Assembly: GCA_009760855.2 (NCBI GenBank)
Contig: WPIO01000026.1
Coordinates: 4,384,501 to 4,448,500 of the forward strand
Reading direction: 5' to 3'
DNA length: 64,000 nucleotides
Origin: Cristatella mucedo
Lineage: Eukaryota; Bryozoa; Phylactolaemata; Cristatellidae
Under the pieces are notes generated by a model, which was not told where the DNA came from, did no database searches, and saw only the letters and a program-made list of their open reading frames with translations. Below, piece after piece: positions 57,151 to 64,000 of the stretch. Position numbers and translations under genes: made by a program. Position 1 is the stretch's first letter. Each line of letters starts with the position of its first letter.

Positions 57151-60100
57151 TTAGAAGCATTCAAAAAACTTTCCGCCTGTCTCTTTTATTCTGTAGTGAC
57201 CTTAAGCAAGTGGATGAAAGCCACAATCCAAGCAATAAAGTTTTGAGTAAAAGGCTGATAATGCTTTCTTAGATTGAGTGATAGTATAAATTTGATTATT
57301 TCTTGTTTGTAATCTAGTTTGAGTACAATATACATCAAAACCAGTTCTAAGACAACCAAGGTTATCAGAATGAGACAAACAATTCTTTACTTATTTTTTC
57401 TTCTTTCCTTTTACTTCCTTTGCTGATGGTTTAACTTGTATTCCTTCCTTTGTTGCTACTGCTATCTGCAAAGACTAAAGTTTTGGTCTTAAGAAATGAT
57501 CTTCATCAAGCACAACAGACTTTCAAGCATAACTCCTTTTTCATCTTTCACGAAATCTTTTGTTAGTTGGTCAATTTTATATTTTTCGGAAATTTCACCG
57601 TTAAATTTTCCTAATCTTCCCTTATTCTCTTTCATCATCTTCTCGAATCCTTCTAACTTTCATGCTTCTTGATTTTTAGGATAACCAGATAGATCTAAGT
57701 ATTCTAAATAATTTTCAAAATCTTCATAAGCGTTATATGTCTTTTTTCATTACCAATTAATCGGTATCAGTGTAGGCAAGTGTTACTTTATCATTGCAAT
57801 AATCTTTCATAGTATTTTAATATAAATTTTGCATTATTACCTTCGGTATTTATAGAATAGCGAATCCTAAATAAATTGGTTTATTTCGACAGATCTCTAA
57901 CTTTGTTGTTTCTACCCCAACTAAATCTTGATTGAATAACCTTCTGTCTTTAAATCTTGCACTCATAACTCTTTCATCAGATAAAGTATTGTCATCTTCA
58001 AACTTTAAATAAAAGAACTCTATATTAACCCTTTCTCTAATATTTTACATTGTTTTACCAAAGAACGCATTATTCTTTAACTTATGTTACTCTTTTTCAA
58101 AATCATCTTTTGCTTCCTTCCTTTTAGCAATATTTTTAAGAATATAACCACTTGACTAATTTCTCTGAGAACAACTCATTATCCTATGAATCTTAGTTAA
58201 GACAAAGTCTCTTTCTAGAGCAATCTGCAGATTTCTATAATGAATAACATATTTTACCTTTGGTTCCAAATCAACAATCAATTTCTCTACTTTACTTTCA
58301 TAATCAGTTAATTTCTTCTTCTCATCTTTCACTAAAGTATTCTCTTGGTATTTTTAAAATTCTTCGGTCTCAACTTTCCTCTTTATAGGTAAAAGAGGAT
58401 AATCTGAATAAGTATAATGTAATTATTTTGGGCAATGCATTCCAACTTCCAAAGCATAACCACAATCTGAGTTTTCTTTTATTGATAATATGTTTTTCTT
58501 TGGAAAAGAATTAATCTGTTTCTGATCCAAGAATTTGAAATTCTTTGTTGGTAAAAATTGTGTCATTGCTGTTGCATAAAAATAATTAGCATCTACATAG
58601 AGTAACCTGCACTTATCTTTTGTCTCATCGAAATTAGAAGCCATTTCATTATTTGCTTTAACATGATGACATGAGGCTTGTGTTATTCCTCCTCTGATAG
58701 CACTTTCGAAATAGCCAAAATGTTCAAAACTTGTTAATAAATCTAATCTAACTTTTGAAAATCTTAAACCAGCACACCACGTTAAACCAGGAGCAGTTAA
58801 GAAATAAGCTGGATCTAGACCATCAATTCTCTTTGACATATGTCGAAAATGTAAAAAGACATCAGCTAATAGAAGAATATCCAGAAAAATGTCTAACCGT
58901 AAGATAAATATCACTAAACTTTTTTTAAGTATCTCTGTTTGCTGGATCTATTTTTTCCATTCAGTTGCAAACTTATTTCGCTATTTCTTATTCTTTCTCT
59001 CAAATACAATCATCATCTATTTGCATGCTGACCCTGTGCATGTCACCCCTAACCATGGTATTCATTTTGTTTGTTTTCAAGCATGATTTTACTTACCATT
59101 TAATCGCATTTCTCTTTGCAGCAAATGTAAAGCGCCTAGAAAGAGATTGAGTTCTCTGGGGACGCTTTATCAAGTACATTAATATTATTATTATTATTAT
59201 CTAAAGTACTATAAAAACTCTTTCTATCTGGCAATCTTTTTCTTCTGACTTTGAGAAAGAATCGACATATTCATAACGAGAATTCTTTTTTCTGTTAAAA
59301 GCTCAAACTCTTGTTCATTTAACATAGAAAAGAATTTTCTAGTATGCTCCAAAGCTTTTCCAGACTTGACAACATTTTTAACTAAATCTGTTAAACTCGT
59401 ATTTAATATTTGAAGCGAATCTGAAAAACTCAATGAACCTATTTCTATATTAATATATATTTCTCTATATTTTTGCTACCACATTCTTTTTTAATCTTTG
59501 ATCGTGAAACTCTTGTACTAATAAATGAGCACTATAGCCTTTTAAATAAGGAACAAAAACGGGAAGCTTAAACTTGTCAGCATTAATACCAACATTTAGA
59601 TTGCAATTAGCATGAGCTGCTCCAGGATATTTACCTGTAAGGTGATAATGATCTAAAACTGCAAACTGTAAAACTTTATCTTTGTTTAACTCTAAATTAC
59701 AGATGCAACAAGTAGTTGCAGAATTTAACTCTTTATTCTCAACGGGTGTCATAGCATTGTAATCAAATTTCTCATATTTAGGAAGAATCTCTTTCAACTC
59801 TTTCTTAATAGAATCAACTTCTTCCACCAAACGCTTAAGCAATTCTCTAAAATTATTTGCACAGTTAAGGAATCTAAAACTTCTTGTGTTACCATTCTAA
59901 TAAATAATAGTATATGCTACTGAATAAGGTATGTTTTTGTTTTAAAACCCTTGTGGTAAACTAGTATCTTCTTTGTCAGTATTTCTTATATTAGTAAGCC
60001 AGCATTCAAAATCTGCCCAAGAAACATAGGGACACCATAAAGTTTTTGAATATTATCTAAAATAGTTGAGATTACGAATTCCATCTTTCCATCTTTTGCT

Positions 60101-61190
60101 TTTGGCATTTTTATTCTTGACTTTCAATTATTTCCTTTCTTGCATGCTTCAATGTGAGAATCTAACTTTTCTTTAGAATAAAATCCACACAAACATCTTT
60201 TACAGGTTAACTGAGTAACGTGTCCTTTTGAACTTCTACACAGACCATTAAATTTTTAATAATAATATAATGTGAGTTAGTTTTCTTTTTATTACTAAAT
60301 AGTAGAAGATCTAAGTGTTTTTCCTTTCCTTCATCAACTATTAGTGGGCGTAGACTTTTTTGTCATATTCAAAAACATGTATTGTAATATTAAAAAAATC
60401 TGCTAAAACCAGAATATCACTAATGTTTAACGCTTGAGAAGGATAACCTTGTCATACATTTAATAATCCTTCTAATTTTGGTAATAAATTAGAATAGTAT
60501 TGAAATAATATCATATTTAAATCTGCAAGTGATTCAGGATGATTATCTCTCTAATGTGAAAATCTTAAAAACACACAGTAAAGTACAACAGTTAACTAAT
60601 TCATTCCTAATGTTAATAGTAGATCTCTTATTTTCTAATCCGACAGGCATTGGTAAACCACTTCCTCAAAAATTGGTTCTAAAATAAGTAAACTTTGCAT
60701 ATAAAGCATGTATGCCAATTAAACTCCAACTAGATCCTTTCTTTAACGATACCGCAACTCTTTTCTTGAAAGAAACAAATTGCATTCAAATGTATTTATC
60801 AATATCTGAAATTTTATTTATCTTCGCTTTGCTTACTCCAACAAATGATTGGTAACTATAAGCACCTTTCTCGTCGGCAAGAATAAGAGAGACGACCATT
60901 GTTAATTTTAAATCACTCTTATTTTTAAGCAATTCTCTTATCACTCTTTTCAAGTCACCGCTTGTTACATCAAATAGTCTATCAAAATCCACTTCATTTC
61001 TTTCCAAATCAACATACTCGTAATCCATGAACTTCCCATCTGATGACATTCTGCCTGAAAACCAACCAGTTTCTTCAATCTTCATTAGTCTTCTTGCTTC
61101 TCTCTCAAATGACCATTCCTTATTCTTTACCTCTTTCCTAAAGGAAATTTCTACAATTGTATTAGGATATAGCTGCAAACTGGCTATCAT
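57151..61190 (-). pseudogene. HNH-containing protein-primed family B DNA polymerase, inner Polinton
   Basis: It starts at ATG 61,190 (MIASLQLYPNTIVEISF) and ends at TAA 57,151, about 1,280 codons without the LINE at 59.02-59.20 kb. N-terminal region: IEETGWFS, GSSWSLIGIHALYAKFTYF, STINIRNE. A treble-clef/HNH-like motif follows: CCICNLELNKDK then DHYHLTGKYPGAAHANCN (near 59,705-59,600). Then LKGYSAHLLVQEF, DSLQILNTSLTDLVKN, DILLLADVFLHFR, and polymerase motif A as LLYVDANYFYATAMTQFLP (near 58,600-58,545). KYVIHYRNLQIALE, NNAFFGKTM (motif B), NKPIYLGFAIL and motif C as LAYTDTD follow. A TAA directly follows TDTD. A C-terminal YRIKETGGKFFECF closes it. Frameshifts occur near 59,460, 58,880, 57,735 and 57,515, with many TAA and few TAG/TGA. 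Role by family: replicates linear DNA using a terminal protein primer. Confidence 0.92.
59016..59202 (+). mobile_element. LINE family Y 3' end in the inner polymerase
   Basis: About 187 bases, from TTTGCATGCTGACCCTGTGC to the (ATT)n tail, match the end of the Y 3' UTR at 27,670-27,840. It interrupts the inner polymerase between the exonuclease-side and palm regions. It shows that family Y was active after the inner Polinton inserted. Confidence 0.85.
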
Positions 61191-61381
61191 GCTGTCTAAA
61201 CTATCCTTTGAAAATTAATATTTGGGTGGAAGACTACTTCTTTTTCTTATCTCCTCTCTAAGGCGTCTTGCATGATCACTAAACTGTTCACCCTTCTGCC
61301 GCATAAAATCATCATTTTCTGAGACATTTAAATAATATAAAATAAAATTCTTTAAATCAAATTATCAAATATTTTAGTTCC

Positions 61382-61553
61382 AAATATTTTACTATAATAT
61401 ATATACTAAGTTTGGTGGAATACGTAGATAAGCACGTTTTGAATGTTATGGAGACTAGGGAATTAGCAACCACGAGACAAGCGAACAGAGTGAGCTTGTT
61501 GATGTGCCAAGGTCGAGCCCTAGGTTTTATAACATTCAAAAGAATATACTACT
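61382..61553 (-). repeat. Right terminal inverted repeat, inner Polinton
   Basis: Partner of the left repeat. Its palindromic core is clearer: CTAGGG (61,455-61,460) pairs with CCCTAG (61,518-61,523), and ACAAGC (61,477-61,482) pairs perfectly with GCTTGT (61,494-61,499) around an 11-base loop. Outside its end the outer polymerase frame resumes. Confidence 0.85.
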
Positions 61554-63775
61554 TTATTAGCCTTTGCATATCACTCAGAAGCTTGTGTCATTCCTCCTCG
61601 TATTCCACTTTCAAATAATTCATTTTATCTCCATCTGCAAACAATTCTATTACAAAGCCAGTTAACTCAAGACCATTAGTCCACGGCATCTGATGATTAT
61701 TCATAAACTTAGCAGGATCAATTTGATAACTCGAGTAAGTTGATTTTCTACGTCCCCGTGGACGTCAGCAAGTTGTAACACGTCTACATTTAGGTAAAGT
61801 TAATGGTAACTACCGAGATTATTTTTTTTAAGTCTTACAAATATTCACAGCGTGATCATAGCTCTCTCGACTGATACCTGCAAATAAGCTTAAGTAACAG
61901 ATATCTATAACAGGTAGTTCAGGCTCACTAAACCTGCAATGTCTATGCATGTACTCATAAAGATATATGCCCTTTTTGTCAGTGATTCAAAAACAGAATC
62001 AGATAAACTGGAAATGGCACTCCGAATCACTTTAAAAGAACTCTTAGAGTCTCTATGATTGATTCTTAACCAATTCATGTAGTAAGGAATTCTGCATCTG
62101 AAGTGAATCTCTGAAGCATGTATCACCAAACTCTATCGTTAAGAACTTTTCCATATTCATTGATATAACCTTCTCCTTATCTTTATCACATACTAAAGAG
62201 TTAAGATAATATGAGAGCCGTGACCACGTAAATCAGGAATGTAAACAGACAGCACTAATCTAATCACACATATTCTTAAATTTTAATTACACTCATTATG
62301 AGCACTTTCTCTATATTTTTTATTCAAGAGACAGTGATCTAATACCTTATTATCTTCTATATATCCTTTGCATATCCAACACTGAACCGATTTCTTAAAT
62401 TCTTCATGTTTTCATGGGTCAGCTTTGACATATCAGATTTTTTTCTGATATCATTTCTAGGTCTTTCTTTTAATTTTGAGAATGTTTTATTTATGTCTGC
62501 TATCACGCTAGTAATACGGTTACTTCCTGAGAAAAATCCTTGTGAAACTATGCTAGACTCATGTTCAACTTTCAAATACGACCATGAATTAGACTTTTAC
62601 TATTGGAAAGAACTTTTAAAAATACTAGTCTCTTCTTGATTAACGTCTGTTAAGAAACATTCAAAATCGGTATACGCTACAAATTGAGACATTAGCATTT
62701 TATCATAACCCCTTAGCATTACGAGATTACCAGGTCAATCTTTCATGTAATTAGAGTTGGGCATTTCAGCCTAAGCTTTTCCACAATGTCATTTGAAGCA
62801 AGCTCTCATATAAACTTTTCTTAGCAACAAAACTTTGATAAAAACCTCTTGTAATATACTTATGTACTCGTCTCCCCTTATGTTCTAAATAAATCATTAG
62901 TAATTAGTAATCAGAACCAAATGTGAAATACCTTCATTATCGTACTGCGAATGATAAATTTGAGTCTCAAGTTCTGTACTTACTAGGAATTAAGAAAGAC
63001 TAGTACTATATTGATATACCTCACAATAATAATAATACACTTGATAAAGTGCCCTTAGAGAACTCAATCTCTTTCTATGTGCTTTACATTTGCTGCAAAG
63101 GAAACACATTTATAATAACTACAAATGACTCACCCGACTTAAGAATATTTGCCACTTATAAAAATGGTTTTCCATTGCTACTTTTAAGCAGAATGATTAC
63201 ATCCAGTGTGAAATAGGTATATCAAGTATCTAGCAAGCTTTTAGGATCATAAACCTGATCAACATGATTTTCCCTCCAATTGAACCTCCTAAGTACACGC
63301 CATAAAGCACAAAGGCTGTAATCGTGGTTTTTATATTCTCAGCACATCTTGCGTGCTTTAGTTGATCTGGTAATTAAAAAAAGGTTCCACCTTTCTGAGG
63401 AGTATATCTAGTAAACTTAGCGTAATTGCGGAGACATCAATAATTAACCAATATGAGCCTCTTTCTGACCATTCTTTTGATCGCTCTATCATCATGATGA
63501 AATTTTTATCAATTTCGGCCTGAAAACTTGATAAACTGTTTAATGATATCTGTCTATCACCAAACAATACTGCAGTACCAATCTTACCTCTATCACTTTC
63601 TAATCTTACTTTGACAAACATACTCATTTTAGCGTCACCAAAAGAATGTATCAATCATTTCATAGCCTCAACTAAACCAGCTCGTGACCTTTCTTTAAGA
63701 TTATTAAGATCAACGCCGGAATATTCAAATTCTTCAATCTTTCAATCAATCTCTTTTCCACTTATATTCGTTCTT
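61554..63775 (-). pseudogene. HNH-containing family B DNA polymerase, first half, outer Polinton
   Basis: Minus strand, from about 63,775 (GVDLNNLKERSRAGLVEAM), through MSMFVKVRLESDRGKIG and EWSERGSYWLIIDVSA. Then FTRYTPQKGGTFF, YKNHDYSLCALWRVLRR, and after a short LINE piece IYHSQYDNEGISHLVL. An exonuclease-type acidic motif is SQFVAYTDFECFL (near 62,690-62,650). The HNH-like motif follows as CWICKGYIEDNK plus DHCLLNKKYRESAHNECN (near 62,370-62,300). Then LRGHGSHIIL, FGDTCFRDSLQMQNSLL, LYLNVDVLQLADV (near 61,790) and FESGIRGGMTQASE (near 61,600-61,560), where the inner Polinton interrupts it. The second half continues at 41,186. Stops and at least five shifts are present. Confidence 0.85.
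63026..63106 (-). mobile_element. LINE family Y, 80-bp 3' end, in the outer polymerase
   Basis: ATT repeats and AAAGTGCCCTTAGAGAACTC...TTTGCTGCAAAGGAAA match the reverse complement of the Y 3' end. It is a very short 5'-truncated insertion that interrupts the outer polymerase between its N-terminal domain and the exonuclease-type motif. Confidence 0.8.
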
Positions 63776-63957
63776 CCTAATATGCAGACATTTATTTCTA
63801 TATTTAGTAGCCGTTTCTACTTCTGATTCTTATGTTGGTTGTTGATATCCTTTTAAATTATCAATAGAAGACTTAAAATAACAGATATAACATAAGATCT
63901 GGATAATTATAAAAAATTCTGAAATGTGCAAAAAACTTTAAGCGTTTATTATATTTT

Positions 63958-63991
63958 CTCGCTCTTTGCGAAATCTTACACTCAACGCGAG
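63958..63991. repeat. GC-rich inverted repeat at window end
   Basis: CTCGC (63,958-63,962) is complementary to GCGAG (63,987-63,991) within an otherwise AT-rich region. It recalls the GC-rich palindromic core of the inner terminal repeats, so it could be the start of the outer element's own terminal repeat. The window ends before this can be judged. Confidence 0.25.
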
Positions 63992-64000
63992 AATGAGTGC

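Larger units (their letters stand above)
41187..61553 (-). mobile_element. Inner Polinton/Maverick, about 20.4 kb, inserted in the outer polymerase gene
   Basis: It is bounded by inverted terminal repeats of about 170 bp that start AG at both ends (AGCATTATATT left, AGTAGTATATT right). Beyond the ends the outer polymerase gene resumes, with TTATT common to both flanks (41,182-41,186 and 61,554-61,558) and an 8-base TTATTAGC match if the ends are placed differently. Polintons usually make 6-bp duplications. Genes: integrase, protein-primed polymerase, packaging ATPase, adenain-like protease, candidate capsid and other virion proteins, the standard Polinton set. Subtracting later LINEs at 42.89-43.57, 52.22-54.54 and 59.02-59.20 kb leaves about 17.2 kb, within the known Polinton size range. 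All large genes are broken. Confidence 0.92.
25880..64000 (-). mobile_element. Outer Polinton/Maverick, decayed, interrupted
   Basis: AT-rich broken coding sequence surrounds and predates the inner Polinton. Its key marker is a family B polymerase gene whose first half (61,554-63,775) and second half (39,780-41,186) lie on either side of the inner element, both on the minus strand. An acidic-protein gene homologous to the inner one follows to the left and is itself split by a LINE cluster. Genes further left (28.4-32 kb) include a fibre-like protein. The left limit is uncertain and may be near 25.88 kb, where host duplication sequence stops; the right limit lies beyond the window. No outer terminal repeats could be paired. 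The 25.9-32 kb part may be a rearranged arm or a separate fragment, because its fibre-like gene is on the plus strand. Confidence 0.75.

Noticed and set aside
42000-64000. TGA read as tryptophan
   Set aside because: Several in-frame TGA codons could be Trp, but TGG is used normally. Many of the TGA sites fit arginine (CGA) better, and TGA also serves as the apparent natural end of at least three genes (45,468, 50,415 and 56,962).

Overview
The window looks like nuclear DNA of an invertebrate animal. It carries a full-length ATP-gated P2X channel gene in the standard code, two families of animal-type non-LTR retrotransposons (CR1/L2-like, called X and Y here), tRNA-derived SINEs, long TA/TG/CA microsatellites, and two Polinton/Maverick elements. 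The phylum cannot be fixed from the sequence.

Bases 1-25,800 are host DNA. An old direct segmental duplication occupies about 405-8,600 and about 18,340-25,775. It flanks a roughly 9-kb unique stretch whose only convincing host gene is the single-exon P2X receptor at 13,146-14,390. The two copies differ by later LINE insertions (Y at 5.2-7.6 kb only in copy 1; X at 24.2 kb and a Y piece at 23.4 kb only in copy 2). tRNA-like SINEs share their 3' tail with LINE family Y.

Bases 25,900-64,000 are mostly AT-rich, broken coding sequence from two Polintons, one inside the other. The inner element spans about 41,187-61,553 (20.4 kb including later LINEs). It has about 170-bp terminal inverted repeats starting AG, and a short target duplication. 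Its genes are a retroviral-type integrase (41.9-42.7 kb), a fibre-like protein, a candidate major capsid protein (45.5-47.1 kb), other candidate virion proteins, a packaging ATPase (50.4-51.4 kb), an adenain-like protease (plus strand, 51.6 kb), a protein with a phospholipase A2-like motif, several small proteins, and a protein-primed family B DNA polymerase with an HNH-type zinc motif (57.2-61.2 kb). It sits inside the polymerase gene of an older, outer Polinton. The outer gene's first half is at 61.55-63.8 kb and its second half at 39.8-41.19 kb. Further outer genes lie leftward, including an acidic protein that is split again by a 6.6-kb LINE cluster (33-39.6 kb).

The visible order of events is: outer Polinton, then inner Polinton into its polymerase, with Y LINEs in both, and X LINEs into Y and into the inner element. 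Both Polintons are dead: nearly every gene has nonsense codons and several have frameshifts. The stops tempt one to propose a changed genetic code. However, comparing the two polymerase and acidic-protein copies shows stops opposite many different residues, so decay is the better reading. The exception worth checking is the candidate capsid gene, which keeps one frame for 550 codons despite ten internal stops.
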